Positions 27,569 to 39,406 of a DNA stretch of 64,000 nt are shown in pieces. The stretch is from Methanobrevibacter sp. UBA412 (GTDB lineage Archaea > Methanobacteriota > Methanobacteria > Methanobacteriales > Methanobacteriaceae): the NCBI GenBank assembly GCA_002495685.1, contig DAGJ01000021.1:243136-307135 (forward strand). Direction: 5' to 3'. Both the position numbers and the translations under genes were made by a program. The notes below the pieces were generated by a model. That model did no database searches. It was not told the DNA's origin and was given only the letters and a program-made list of their open reading frames with translations. Position 1 is the first letter of the stretch, and each line of letters opens with the position of its first letter.

Positions 27569-29638
27569 TTATAATTCACTAAATTCATGAATTTTTTTAG
27601 CTAAAGTAGGGCCAATACCCTCAACTTTTTGTAATTCTTTTTCACTAACAAATCTTAAATCTTCACCGAATATATCAACTAAGCTTCTAGCACGTTTTCT
27701 ACCTAATCTTTTAACACCTAAAACTAAAGGAATAAGATCCTCTTTGATACCATAATACAATCTTGCAGATAAAATATCTAAATCTTTGCTAAAATTATAT
27801 TTTCCTAAAACTTCTAAAGTGTTTTTTGTAAAACGAACAAGCATACTAGCTTCATACGCAGAACGTCGAGTACTTGCACTATAAACATGATAAGCATTTT
27901 CAATTTGAAATTCATTTTTTTCATTAATCCATTCAACTAAACTTACACAAGTTGCTTCAGGATTACCAATATCAACAGCAAATAATCCTAAACTAGATAA
28001 TTTTTCACGTACAGGATCTTTACTTTTTCTACCTTTAAAAGAAATCAATGGTAAATCTGGAGTTTCTGATAATGCATAAATAAGTTCATAAGAATTAAAT
28101 TCTTCAATATGAGAAGCATATTCCTTAATTTTAACAGCAGTTTCAACAGCATAATTAGACTTAGCAATTAAATTACCAAAATCAGTGGCTTTTAAACCAT
28201 TAGGAGTAGCCATTAAAATACCATTTTGTAATAGGAACTCTAAAGAAGATTGTATCTCAAATTGTAAACTATCTGAAGCAAAAAGACTCATACTAGGATT
28301 ATTTTTCATTTGAAATCCATAAAAAGTCATTTCAAAAAATTCCTGTAACTCGTCGGGTGTTTTAGATAAATTTGATGCAACTTGGGAAATTATTTGTTTA
28401 AGCACAGCATCTTTATTTTCGATTAATTTAGAGTTAGTATGTTCTACTAATCCATGAACATATCTTTCCTCTAAATCCATAGCTTCATCCATTGATTTAG
28501 CAATTAAATATGAGTATCCAACAGTATCATATTGAGGTCTACCTGCTCTACCTGACATTTGCAAGTAATCAAATACAGGAATATTTTGCGGCCCTCTAGA
28601 TGTCCAACGAGTATAATCTCTTATTGCAACATATTTACTTGGTAAATTCACACCATACATTAAACTAGGTGTTGCTGCAATCATTAAAATATTTCCAGCT
28701 CTAAATTCATCTTCAATAATCTCTTTTTGCTCATTAAATAAACCTGCATGATGAAATACAGCCCCATTTTCTGCAGCTTCAGCTAAACGAACACAAGTAC
28801 TTGTAGGTTTAGATCCTTTCTTTTTAGGAACATCTAATAATTCATCAGCTACTTTCTTGAATTTTGCTTTCTGAGTTTTAGAAATTTTTTTCTTCATTTT
28901 CCCAGACACATAAGTAGCTAAACTTTCAGTAAATCTTCTAGTTGAAACAAAACTTAATGCTTGTGAATTTTCTTCTAATGATTTTTCTATTATTTTAACT
29001 ATGACATCATTCTTATTTTTAGTATTAAACATTTCAGTATTTAATACCTCTTTATTTAATGGTACAGGACGATAATCATGTTCAATTACTTTTGCATTTA
29101 ACCATCCTTCAATTTCATCCATATTCTCTAAAGTTGCAGATAATGCAATAATACGAAGATTTGGATTAATTTTTTTAGCTCTAGTGATTGCACATTCTAA
29201 AGTCGGACCTCTTGAAAATTCCCCTATCATATGGAATTCATCAATAATAATTGTATCCACTTCTCGAAGTGTGTTCCAAGAAAAACGAGTTAAAGCATCA
29301 AATGATTCAAAAACCATTACAGATAAATCTGAACTTCTAGGACTTCTACCAATTGTAATACCATGTTTTTCAAATTTTTTAAATTCTTTAATTTTTTCAT
29401 TTTGTATAGAAATTAATGGAGCAGCATAAACTGCTTTGCCTCCATTTAATATGGTTTTTAATGCAGCCATAACTCCTAAAACAGTTTTACCACTAGCTGT
29501 GGGAATAGCTATAATCGTATTTTCTTTATCATCCAAATATCCAGATTCAATAACTGCTTTTTGTGCAGGATTAAATTCTTTAATATAAGGATAACAATCT
29601 TCAAGTATTTCTTTAATGTTTTCTGGAATATTTTCCAT
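27569..29638 (-). CDS. hel308: Hel308-type (Ski2-like) DNA helicase
   Basis: 689-residue superfamily 2 helicase of the archaeal Hel308 group, thought to unwind lagging-strand and stalled-fork DNA. Motif I AIPTASGKTVLG, motif II DEFHMIGE, motif III ALSATLEN, motif VI QMSGRAGRPQYD, then the winged-helix and ratchet domains. A C-terminal helix-hairpin-helix GVKRLGRKRARSLVDIFG and a second EGIGPTLAKKIHEF complete it. Full length for the family. GGAGAGAA precedes the ATG. Confidence 0.92.
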   Translation of the reverse strand: MENIPENIKEILEDCYPYIKEFNPAQKAVIESGYLDDKENTIIAIPTASGKTVLGVMAALKTILNGGKAVYAAPLISIQNEKIKEFKKFEKHGITIGRSPRSSDLSVMVFESFDALTRFSWNTLREVDTIIIDEFHMIGEFSRGPTLECAITRAKKINPNLRIIALSATLENMDEIEGWLNAKVIEHDYRPVPLNKEVLNTEMFNTKNKNDVIVKIIEKSLEENSQALSFVSTRRFTESLATYVSGKMKKKISKTQKAKFKKVADELLDVPKKKGSKPTSTCVRLAEAAENGAVFHHAGLFNEQKEIIEDEFRAGNILMIAATPSLMYGVNLPSKYVAIRDYTRWTSRGPQNIPVFDYLQMSGRAGRPQYDTVGYSYLIAKSMDEAMDLEERYVHGLVEHTNSKLIENKDAVLKQIISQVASNLSKTPDELQEFFEMTFYGFQMKNNPSMSLFASDSLQFEIQSSLEFLLQNGILMATPNGLKATDFGNLIAKSNYAVETAVKIKEYASHIEEFNSYELIYALSETPDLPLISFKGRKSKDPVREKLSSLGLFAVDIGNPEATCVSLVEWINEKNEFQIENAYHVYSASTRRSAYEASMLVRFTKNTLEVLGKYNFSKDLDILSARLYYGIKEDLIPLVLGVKRLGRKRARSLVDIFGEDLRFVSEKELQKVEGIGPTLAKKIHEFSEL

Positions 29639-29754
29639 TAATTTCTCTCCAAAAATAAAATTTTAATAAATGTTTTTTCTAAATTTAGTATATTATAGGA
29701 TTATATATTTTCTTTTTTCCTTAGCATGTGAAAAGTATTAAAATATATTTTTTA

Positions 29755-30225
29755 TTAAATTTTTTCCTTTTTTAATACACAGATATCACTAATTTTAGTA
29801 TTAGGGTACTGACCATTTTCATCTTTTTCTACAGCTTTAACCATATCCCAAATTGTGAGTAAAACCACACTAACACCAGTTATAGCCTCCATTTCAACAC
29901 CAGTTTGCCCTGTAGTTTTAACACTAACAGTAGTACTAATCTCACTATCTTCAATATTAAAATTTATTTCAATGCCACTGATACTTAACGGATGACATAA
30001 AGGTATTAAATTAGAAGTATTTTTAATAGCATTTATACCTGCAACTTGAGCAGTTGTTAATACATTACCCTTTTTAATTTCAGCATTTTCAATCATTTTA
30101 ATTGTACTTTTTTGAAGATGAATTTTACCAGTAGCTATAGCCATTCTTCTTTGTAATGGTTTATCTCCAACTTCAACCATATGAATCCCATCTTTAGTAA
30201 GATGAGTAAATTCTTTTTCTTTCAT
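29755..30225 (-). CDS. moaC: Cyclic pyranopterin monophosphate synthase
   Basis: 156-residue MoaC, which acts after MoaA to form cyclic pyranopterin monophosphate in molybdopterin synthesis. Conserved segments: GKIHLQKSTI, IPLCHPLSISG with the active-site His, and TGQTGVEMEAITGVSVVLLTIWDMVKA with the catalytic lysine near the end. It is needed for the tungsten or molybdenum cofactor of formylmethanofuran and formate dehydrogenases. Its presence argues against Methanosphaera stadtmanae. Confidence 0.95.
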   Translation of the reverse strand: MKEKEFTHLTKDGIHMVEVGDKPLQRRMAIATGKIHLQKSTIKMIENAEIKKGNVLTTAQVAGINAIKNTSNLIPLCHPLSISGIEINFNIEDSEISTTVSVKTTGQTGVEMEAITGVSVVLLTIWDMVKAVEKDENGQYPNTKISDICVLKKEKI

Positions 30226-30298
30226 TTTAATTACCTATTATAACAAAATAAAAATTATTATTATATTTCTTTAAAATTTATAAATAAAGTATAAATAT

Positions 30299-31396
30299 TT
30301 AATTTAATTCTTTGTATGGAATTTCAACTTTTGAAAAATCAAAAGATCTGTTTCTTGCATTAGAAGCAAATTTATTATATAAATTTTTATCATTTAAAAG
30401 TAAATCAATTTTTTCACTTAAATCATCACTATTATTAGGATTAATAAGCAAACCTACGTCATCCGTAATGATTTCACGAATTCCACCTACATTACTACCA
30501 ATTATAGGTTTACCGCATGCTAAAGCCTCAATAAGAACTAAACCAAAACTTTCACTATAAGAAGGTAAAACTAACATATCACAACTAGGAATAATTTTTT
30601 CTATATCTCCACGAGCACCTAAAAAAATCACATCAGTTATACCTTCTTTTTTCACATAATCTTTTAAACTATTTAATAAAGGCCCACTACCTACAATGAC
30701 TAATGTTGAATCATTATTTAATTTATTTTTAGCTTCAATAAGTGTTTTAACATTTTTCCTTTTAATTATATTCCCTACAAATAAAATTATAGGTTTATCA
30801 GTATTTACATTATAATTATTTTTTAATTCATCTTTAAAATTATACTTAGTATTAGGTTTGAAACGTTCAATATCTACAGAATTCCAATTAATACTTAATT
30901 TATTTTCTAATCCTTTAATATTTGTTTTAAGAATTTCTTTTTTAAGTGCTTGGCTAACTGCTAAAATATGATTAGCATTTTTTAAAACTCTTTTAATTAT
31001 AGGGCGAATATAAAAATGTTTTGCATATAATTCAAACATATCTGACCCATGAGCAGTAACATAAGTTGTAATATTATTTTTTTTACCTACTTTAGTTGCA
31101 GCATAACCTGCAGGGAAAAGATAATGGCCATGAATAATATCAATATCTTTTTCATGAACTAATTTATTTAAACTTTTTTGAGCATTAATACCAAATAATA
31201 ATCCTCTAAGGCCTGGAATATTTATTCCTTTTGTCCCAATTACATGTATTCCATCAATATCTTTAATATCTTTATGGGGATAAGTTATTACATAGACTTC
31301 ATGGCCTTGTTTAACTAATTCTTTAGATAATGTATGAATATGGACTCCTACTCCCCCAATATGGGGAGGAAATTGACCAACCATTGCTATTTTCAT
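30299..31396 (-). CDS. Glycosyltransferase family 4 protein
   Basis: 365-residue GT-B glycosyltransferase. N-terminal acceptor domain begins QFPPHIGGVGVHIHTLSKEL. The donor domain contains ILFVGNIIKRKNVKTLIEA and the GT4 catalytic segment SYSESFGLVLIEALACGKPIIGSNVGG, including E-x7-E. It probably transfers a sugar to a surface lipid or polysaccharide; the sugar is not predictable. Its start is 30 bases after cbiD, so co-transcription is likely although the functions differ. Confidence 0.88.
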   Translation of the reverse strand: MKIAMVGQFPPHIGGVGVHIHTLSKELVKQGHEVYVITYPHKDIKDIDGIHVIGTKGINIPGLRGLLFGINAQKSLNKLVHEKDIDIIHGHYLFPAGYAATKVGKKNNITTYVTAHGSDMFELYAKHFYIRPIIKRVLKNANHILAVSQALKKEILKTNIKGLENKLSINWNSVDIERFKPNTKYNFKDELKNNYNVNTDKPIILFVGNIIKRKNVKTLIEAKNKLNNDSTLVIVGSGPLLNSLKDYVKKEGITDVIFLGARGDIEKIIPSCDMLVLPSYSESFGLVLIEALACGKPIIGSNVGGIREIITDDVGLLINPNNSDDLSEKIDLLLNDKNLYNKFASNARNRSFDFSKVEIPYKELN

Positions 31397-31426
31397 TTAT
31401 TAATCATCTCATAAAAAATTTTATAC

Positions 31427-32530
31427 TTATTTAATTAATTTATTATCATAATTTGTGTTTAAAATATTTCCTTCCATATCTACAATGATAACATTTAATT
31501 CTAAATCAAATCTATTTAAACATTTTCTTTTAATAGCATATACAATACTATTTAAAACTCTTGTATCTAATTTTTCTTTTTTTAGAATATTTATAATTTC
31601 CTCAGTAGTTTTTGCCTCAAAAATTTTAACAATAACTTCTTTTTCACATCCAACTAATGCAGTATGTGCAGCAAATATTTCACATCTACCATCAGCTACG
31701 GCATGTTTAGTGTTAAATATACCACCGGCTAGTTTAACAAGCTTACCAATATGTCCAAATAATGTAAAACTATTAATTCCTCTTTTTTTAGCTTCTTCAA
31801 ACATAAATCCAATAAAATTTCCTGTTTGAATAATCTCCTCTTTTCTAATATTTAAATCTTTTAATGCTAGTTTTTCACCAATATTACCTGGAACAAATAC
31901 TAAATTTTCCACTTTTTCTGCAATAGCTACATCAATTTGAGTTACAATAGAATTTTTATAAGCAGTATTATCCATGGATCTTGCAATACCTGTAGTTCCA
32001 AGAATACTTATGCCATTAACGATTCCAAGACGTGGATTCATAGTTTTACTAGAAATTTCTTCTCCTTTAGGTATGCTTATTATAACTTTTGCAACTTTAT
32101 TTGATGGTAAAATTTTTTCTAAATTTTCCTTAATCATTTTTTGAGGTATGGGATTTATTGCAGCTTCTCCTACTGGGATTTGCAAACCAGGTTTAGTAAT
32201 TATTCCAACTCCTTTGCCTCCATAAATTTGAATATTTTCCTCAAATTGATCTGTTTTATCATATAATTCTACAGTACTCACAATATCCAATCCTACAGTG
32301 ACATCTGGATCATTATATGGATATTTCACACTTGAACTTTCAGCTTTATTCTTGGAAAGTAACTTACAAGATTTAATTATAATGTTTAATGTTTTAATTG
32401 GAGTTATAATATCTACATTTTTAATATTAAGTTTTTGATTTAGAACCTTTTGTAAACTAGCTAGTGCTGTAGCTGTAGCTAAACTTCCGGTAGTTACTCC
32501 AGTTTTTATTTTGGCTTCTTTTTGAATCAT
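31427..32530 (-). CDS. cbiD: Cobalt-precorrin-5B (C1)-methyltransferase
   Basis: 367-residue CbiD of the anaerobic corrin pathway, which methylates C1 of cobalt-precorrin-5B. Typical segments: KTGVTTGSLATATALASL at the N-terminus, YNDPDVTVGLDIV, INPIPQKMI, and GHIGKLVKLAGGIFNTKHAVADGR. Cobamides are needed by the methanogen Mtr complex. cobQ of the same pathway lies separately at 39905. Confidence 0.94.
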   Translation of the reverse strand: MIQKEAKIKTGVTTGSLATATALASLQKVLNQKLNIKNVDIITPIKTLNIIIKSCKLLSKNKAESSSVKYPYNDPDVTVGLDIVSTVELYDKTDQFEENIQIYGGKGVGIITKPGLQIPVGEAAINPIPQKMIKENLEKILPSNKVAKVIISIPKGEEISSKTMNPRLGIVNGISILGTTGIARSMDNTAYKNSIVTQIDVAIAEKVENLVFVPGNIGEKLALKDLNIRKEEIIQTGNFIGFMFEEAKKRGINSFTLFGHIGKLVKLAGGIFNTKHAVADGRCEIFAAHTALVGCEKEVIVKIFEAKTTEEIINILKKEKLDTRVLNSIVYAIKRKCLNRFDLELNVIIVDMEGNILNTNYDNKLIK

Positions 32531-32656
32531 GGTAAAAAAATCTTTTATTTTATTATTTTAATTATATATTTATTATTTTTCATATGATAAATTATTTATT
32601 AAAAAAAGTAGAAAATATATTTATTAATTTTATAATTTATTTGGGAAAATTTGGAC

Positions 32657-34117
32657 ATGTCAAATGATAAAAAAGTGCCTGTGTGGGATAATAATTTTTC
32701 TTTCTTAATGGCAATGATTGGTGCTGCTATTGGTTTAGGGAATATTTGGAGATATCCCTATGTAGCTTATAGTAACGGTGGGGGGACATTTTTAATTCCT
32801 TACTTATGTGCTATTTTTATTTTAGGATTACCTTTCTTATTCTTAGAGTATAGTGTAGGATTCAAATTTAAAACATCTTTATCTGAAATATTAAAAAAAA
32901 TTAAACCTAAATTTGAAGTGATTGGTTGGTTTGTTGCTTTAATATCTTTTTTGATTTTGTGTTATTATGTGTGTATTATTGGTTGGGATTTAATTTATAT
33001 AATTCTAAGCTTTTTTAAAGGTTGGGGTTCTAATCCTTCTGCTTTTTTAACAAGTTCATTGTTACATAGTCAAAATGGTTTTCTTGGATTGAATTATATT
33101 GTATGGCCTGTTGTTATTACTTTAGTTTTTATTTGGTTTTTAATTTGGATAATTTCTCGTACTGATTTAAATTCTGGAATTGGTAGAGTTACTAAGTTGT
33201 TAATACCTTTACTTGTCATCATGATGGCTATAATTGTGATATATTCATTAACTCTTCCAGGTTCTAATATTGGTTATTCTAACTTGCTTAAACCTCAATG
33301 GAATATGTTACTGTCACCATCCGTATGGCTTGCTGCTTTTGGTCAAATTTTATTCTCTTTAAGTTTAGGAATGGCAGTAATTACATCTTATACTAGTTAT
33401 TTACCTGAAGGTTCAGATTTAATTAAAAATGGTTTTATTGTAGTGGCATCTAATTGTAGTTTTGAAGTTTTTACTGCATTTGGAATATTTTCTATTATAG
33501 GTTTTATGTCTTTTTCACAGGGAATACCATTTAATCAGATTATTACACAGGGAGTTGGTTTAATATTTGTCGTATTCCCTACTGTATTAAATATAATGGG
33601 TAATTATGCATATATAATAGGGCCTCTGTTCTTTTTATGTATATTTTTTGCAGGAATTACAACTACTATATCCTTTTTAGAACCACTCTCTTTAGCAATA
33701 AATCGAAAATTTAATATAAGTAGAAAAAATTCTTCTGCATTACTCTGTTTAATTGGTTTTGGAATATCTTTAATATTTGCTACTGGATCTGGTAGTTATT
33801 TACTAGAAATTTGTGATAGTTTTTTAAATCAATTTGGAATTTTATTTGGAATAATTTGTCAATGTATAATATTTGGTTGGTATTATAAAATTGATGATTT
33901 ATTAAATGTTTTAAATAATAATTCTAAATTAAATATTGGTAAATTTTGGAAAAATATTATAAAGTATGTTATACCTATAATTTTATTTATAGTGTGGATT
34001 ACTGGTTTATATAATTTATTTACCTCAGGAAACATTAATTATATAATAATACAACTAATTCTTGCATTGATAATAATTATTGTTCCAATTATTTTGACAA
34101 TATTACCCGAGCATTAA
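32657..34117 (+). CDS. Sodium-dependent NSS/SNF family transporter
   Basis: 486-residue polytopic protein of the neurotransmitter:sodium symporter family, typically sodium-coupled amino-acid uptake. The first helix has AMIGAAIGLGNIWRYPYVAYSNGGG, with the unwound region and sodium site residues. About 11-12 helices are visible. ATG 32657 is chosen over TTG 32651, as MSNDKKVPVWDNNFSFL is like homologues. Divergent from cbiD. Substrate not inferable. Confidence 0.9.
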   Translation: MSNDKKVPVWDNNFSFLMAMIGAAIGLGNIWRYPYVAYSNGGGTFLIPYLCAIFILGLPFLFLEYSVGFKFKTSLSEILKKIKPKFEVIGWFVALISFLILCYYVCIIGWDLIYIILSFFKGWGSNPSAFLTSSLLHSQNGFLGLNYIVWPVVITLVFIWFLIWIISRTDLNSGIGRVTKLLIPLLVIMMAIIVIYSLTLPGSNIGYSNLLKPQWNMLLSPSVWLAAFGQILFSLSLGMAVITSYTSYLPEGSDLIKNGFIVVASNCSFEVFTAFGIFSIIGFMSFSQGIPFNQIITQGVGLIFVVFPTVLNIMGNYAYIIGPLFFLCIFFAGITTTISFLEPLSLAINRKFNISRKNSSALLCLIGFGISLIFATGSGSYLLEICDSFLNQFGILFGIICQCIIFGWYYKIDDLLNVLNNNSKLNIGKFWKNIIKYVIPIILFIVWITGLYNLFTSGNINYIIIQLILALIIIIVPIILTILPEH

Positions 34118-34152
34118 AAAAATTCATTACTTAATTTTAAATTTTAATTTTT

Positions 34153-34914
34153 TTATTCAATGTTTATTGTACATATTTGGGAGTAATCATCTAATTTATT
34201 CTTTAAATCATCAAAATTAATTGTATATTCTTTATTTTCATTTTTTATCCCTAAACATAAACATAATAATCCTATGCCTGCATCGATTTGATTAAAGTTA
34301 TTCATACCTATTCTTTTATCAATAAATGAAGGTTTTTTACAATAATAATCTATAGAATTATTATTAAAATAAACATACCATGGTTGAGTATTACTTGCTG
34401 AAGGGGCATATTGTAAGCTTTCGATTATTCTCATTGTTAAATCATTATCTTCAATATGGTTAAAATTACTTATTTCATTTAAAGGTTTTCTTATAAACTC
34501 TTTTTTATCTTTTCTATGTATTTTTTCTTCTGTTTTTCCGAATGCAAGAACAATTCCATATTTAAGTTCACTTAAATTTTTTAATTTATTCTTTGCACGT
34601 GGAATACCTTCCCAACAAGCTCCTATATTATTTTTTGAAAAGTAAAGATCTAATTGTTCAAGTATGAAACCTATATTATTCAAACCGGAATTTGAATTTT
34701 CAGAGAATGCTGCAATATAATAAGGAGCAGGTTTCATATAAATAGTATTTAAGTAATCACTTGTTATAATTTTGAATTCAACAGGTGTTTTATTTAATCT
34801 TTCTGCATTTTCTAAAATTTCTTTTATTTCTTCAATATTTAAATCAGAATTCATATCATAATTCCGAATAGATTTTCTATAAAATATGGAATCATATAAA
34901 TTATCATTTAACAT
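34153..34914 (-). CDS. Nitroreductase-like protein (TM1586 type)
   Basis: 253-residue flavin-fold protein. Two nitroreductase-like halves are seen, one starting YRKSIRNYD and one with SLQYAPSASNTQPWYVYF, followed by QIDAGIGLLCLCLG. This tandem arrangement is that of the TM1586-type putative nitroreductases, where FMN binding and substrate are poorly known. Very Asn-rich. It is convergent with the transporter gene. Confidence 0.8.
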   Translation of the reverse strand: MLNDNLYDSIFYRKSIRNYDMNSDLNIEEIKEILENAERLNKTPVEFKIITSDYLNTIYMKPAPYYIAAFSENSNSGLNNIGFILEQLDLYFSKNNIGACWEGIPRAKNKLKNLSELKYGIVLAFGKTEEKIHRKDKKEFIRKPLNEISNFNHIEDNDLTMRIIESLQYAPSASNTQPWYVYFNNNSIDYYCKKPSFIDKRIGMNNFNQIDAGIGLLCLCLGIKNENKEYTINFDDLKNKLDDYSQICTINIE

Positions 34915-35006
34915 AAATTTTTTCTTCCTACTTTTTATGAAATAAATTTCAATATTTTAACTTATTTTTATACATATATAAAAGAATTGAAAATTTTTCC
35001 ATAAGA

Positions 35007-35014
35007 TTTATATA
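35007..35014 (+). promoter_or_regulatory. TATA box of the tRNA-Gly pair
   Basis: TTTATATA lies about 45 bases before the first mature tRNA base at 35052, leaving a short 5' leader for RNase P removal. Confidence 0.55.
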
Positions 35015-35051
35015 TGATGAAAACCAACACTTTATTGTTGTATGTAATTTA

Positions 35052-35201
<150 letters not shown>

Positions 35202-35481
35202 TTTACTATTTTTAAAATTAATATTTTATTAAAATATTAATTGATATATTTTTTATCTAATTTTTTAAACCTTAAAATACATTATTTTTTAGATTTAATA
35301 AACTTTAAATTCTTATTTTGTAAAAAACAAAAATTATTTATATATAAAAATTTTAAACTATTATTAATATAAATTAATTAATAAAAATTTTAAAATTAAA
35401 GAATTACTATTTTAAAAAAAATTTTAAAATTGTGTTGATAAAAAGATTTTTAAATAAAAAAATATAAATGGTTGTGATTTT

Positions 35482-36522
35482 ATGGCTGGAATTGTTGGAT
35501 ATGGAGCTTATGTACCTTCATATAGAATCAAAGTAGAAGAAATTGCAAAAGTATGGGGAGACGATCCAGAATCTATATCAAATGGGTTAGTTGTTAATGA
35601 AAAATCAGTTCCTGCATCAGATGAAGATACTGCAACAATTGCAGTAACTGCAGCAAGAAATGCATTACAAAGAGCTGAAATTGATCCACAAAATTTAGGC
35701 GCAGTATATGTTGGGTCTGAATCTCATCCTTATGCAGTTAAACCAACTGCAACTATAGTGGCTGAAGCTATAGGAGCAACTCCTGAATTAACTGCTGCAG
35801 ATTTAGAATTTGCATGTAAAGCCGGAACAGCAGGTATGCAAGCTGTAATGGGTGAAGTTGATTCTGGTATGATTGATTATGGATTAGCAATAGGTGCTGA
35901 TACATCTCAAGGAGCACCTGGTGATGCATTAGAATATACAGCATCTGCAGGTGGAGCTGCTTACATCATAGGTAAAAAAAATACAATAGCTGATATAGAA
36001 ACTACATATAGTTTCACTACAGATACTCCGGACTTTTATAGAAGAGAAGGTCAACCTTATCCATCCCATGGTGGAAGATTTACTGGAGACCCTGCATATT
36101 ATAAACACGTATTTGGAGCTGCAAAAGGTTTATTTGAAAAAACAGATTCAAAACCTGAAGATTATGATTATGCAATTTTCCACCAACCTAATGGAAAATT
36201 TTATATTAGAGCTGCTAGAAAATTAGGATTTACACCTGAACAATATAAATATGGTTTATTAACTCCAAATATTGGAAACACTTACTCTGGAGCCGTTCCA
36301 TTAGCATTATCAAATGTATTGGATAAAGCAGAACCAGGAGATAAAATATTTATAATATCTTATGGATCTGGTGCAGGTAGTGATGGATTCACATTAACAG
36401 TAAATGATAGATTAAAAGAAATCCAAGAATTAGCTCCAAAAACTCAAGATTATATTGATGATAAACATTATGTTGATTATGCGGTTTATGCTAAATATAA
36501 AGGAAAAATTCGAATGGCATAA
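35482..36522 (+). CDS. Hydroxymethylglutaryl-CoA synthase
   Basis: 346-residue archaeal HMG-CoA synthase, which condenses acetoacetyl-CoA with acetyl-CoA at the start of mevalonate and hence isoprenoid lipid synthesis. Thiolase-superfamily fold with the nucleophilic Cys in [14 protein letters not shown] and the catalytic His in [10 protein letters not shown]. The thiolase that supplies acetoacetyl-CoA is the next gene, 36 bases downstream. In other archaea the two enzymes work as one complex held by a DUF35 protein. GGTTGTGAT precedes the ATG. Confidence 0.95.
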   Translation: MAGIVGYGAYVPSYRIKVEEIAKVWGDDPESISNGLVVNEKSVPASDEDTATIAVTAARNALQRAEIDPQNLGAVYVGSESHPYAVKPTATIVAEAIGATPELTAADLEFACKAGTAGMQAVMGEVDSGMIDYGLAIGADTSQGAPGDALEYTASAGGAAYIIGKKNTIADIETTYSFTTDTPDFYRREGQPYPSHGGRFTGDPAYYKHVFGAAKGLFEKTDSKPEDYDYAIFHQPNGKFYIRAARKLGFTPEQYKYGLLTPNIGNTYSGAVPLALSNVLDKAEPGDKIFIISYGSGAGSDGFTLTVNDRLKEIQELAPKTQDYIDDKHYVDYAVYAKYKGKIRMA

Positions 36523-36552
36523 TATTAAAGGGAGAAAAAAGATTTAAGGTGA

Positions 36553-37719
<1,167 letters not shown>

Positions 37720-37823
37720 AATTATATAAAATTAATTTTTTATTATTTTTTTATAAAAAAAAATAACTTTTTTTACTTAATTTTTTTAAAACATTATTTT
37801 AATAATAAAAGGGGGTTATTAAG

Positions 37824-38906
37824 ATAAAAAAGAATCAAAGAAGTAATATTAATCCTTTCACAGGGAAAAATCATTTTGATATTGTAAATGATGATAAATT
37901 TTTGAACCAAGTTTATACACAATATTATAATATTATTAATCAAAGTCAATTATTAGATGATTCTCCACAAGCTCAATTAATATTTAATGTCTCCAGTAAA
38001 TTAATTTATGCTGTTAATGATTATTTATTAAAAATTGGAAGGATAGATTATATTGAAAATTATTACGATTGGGAATTTCATTTAGTTTCAAATAATACAG
38101 TTAATGCTTTTTGTATGCCTGGAGGTAAAATAGTTGTGTACTCAGGAATACTTTCAATTGCAAATAATGAAGAAAAAATAGCTTTTATTTTAGGTCATGA
38201 AATGGCTCATGCTTTATTGGACCACTCTAGAACCCAAGCAAGTAATTATAAAGCTAAAAACACATTAACTACTGTAACAAGAGTTGGAAGTTTAGCTCTT
38301 GATTTTGCAGGATTAGGAGGATTAGGTGATATTACAAGAGCTGCAGTTAATGTGGCAGATATAGGTTCTGAATATTTATTAATGAAACCTTTTGGAAGAT
38401 CACAAGAGTTAGAAGCAGATAAATTAGGCATGATGATTATTTATTTAGCAGGTTATAACATTAAAAACATTCCCTCATTTTGGCAAGATATGAGTAAACA
38501 AAATTCTAATGCACATGATTTTTTCTCAACACATCCCTCAGATCAAAAAAGAATTGATGCAATGAAAGAAATTATTTTTGAAATTGACAACCAAAAAGAC
38601 TTTTATAACACTCCTATATTAGCAGATTCCTCAAATTCAAAAGAGTTTATTAATTCAAAAAATACTTCAATTAATCAACAAAATTATGCACCTAAAATAA
38701 TGGAGGAATCTAATTCAAAAAACACATTAAATAAAATTGATAATCAAGTTTATTGCCAAAATTGCGGCCATTCTGTAGATATTGATGCCCATTTTTGTAC
38801 AAATTGTGGCCATGAACTTAATGAATTATTAAAGTGTCCTAATTGTGGCACAATAATAAATAATGAAGATCTATTTTGTTCTAATTGTGGATACTCTTTA
38901 AAATAA
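37824..38906 (+). CDS. M48 metallopeptidase with zinc ribbons, apparent ATA start
   Basis: Zinc peptidase of the M48 family: HEMAH at residues 125-129 and the third ligand Glu in RSQELEADKLGM, followed by a STHPSDQKRID segment. The C-terminus has two short zinc ribbons (YCQNCGH...FCTNCGH and CPNCGT...FCSNCGY). No transmembrane helix is obvious. The frame is open upstream of the first TTG (37902) to 37809. GGGGGTTATT at 37811-37820 resembles the GGAGGTGATT ribosome site and stands before ATA 37824, and the intervening 26 codons (e.g. SNINPFTGKNHFD) look coding. I therefore place the start at ATA 37824 (360 aa); TTG 37902 (334 aa) is the alternative. Confidence 0.78.
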   Translation: MKKNQRSNINPFTGKNHFDIVNDDKFLNQVYTQYYNIINQSQLLDDSPQAQLIFNVSSKLIYAVNDYLLKIGRIDYIENYYDWEFHLVSNNTVNAFCMPGGKIVVYSGILSIANNEEKIAFILGHEMAHALLDHSRTQASNYKAKNTLTTVTRVGSLALDFAGLGGLGDITRAAVNVADIGSEYLLMKPFGRSQELEADKLGMMIIYLAGYNIKNIPSFWQDMSKQNSNAHDFFSTHPSDQKRIDAMKEIIFEIDNQKDFYNTPILADSSNSKEFINSKNTSINQQNYAPKIMEESNSKNTLNKIDNQVYCQNCGHSVDIDAHFCTNCGHELNELLKCPNCGTIINNEDLFCSNCGYSLK

Positions 38907-39406
38907 TTTTCATAAAAAATTATAGATATTAATTTTTAATAATTACTTTTCCCAATTTTATTGTAAAAAAATTCTAACAAAAAACTTCTTTTTAATTATT
39001 CATTCAATAATTTATATTAATTAAAACCTTATTTTCAATTTTTAAATAATAATTTTTTATATTTTTTAATTTAATTTTATATTTTCACTATTTTTTTTTA
39101 AATTATCCTTGATTAGTTCCTTTAAACCTTTTACTATTATAATTATTCATTTATTTGGTGTATTCTTGATTTTTCATTATCTAATTTAAAAACTATTGTA
39201 TTTTAATATTATATTAGTTATTTTATTTAATAATTAAATACTTTTGTTTATAATACTCCTAATTTCGGAATGTTTATTATTTCCATTTAATATTTTCGAT
39301 TCAAAGTTAATTTCAGATTAAATACATTTGTTACTTCTTCAATGTTTTATTTATTTGAAACAAAAAAAGGATAAACTTTATTTATATGAAAAATTAATAG
39401 TTTTTC
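38907..39406. other. 500-bp AT-rich intergenic region
   Basis: Nothing resembling a gene, tRNA or long inverted repeat is visible. The right end contains the promoter of the GNAT gene: TTTATATG at 39381-39388 lies 26 bases before its ATG, which suggests a leaderless mRNA. Confidence 0.35.

Noticed and set aside
35202..35481. Possible small gene or RNA downstream of the tRNA-Gly pair
   Set aside because: The 280 bases are almost purely A/T with no ribosome-site-linked ORF, GC-rich stem or conserved RNA motif.
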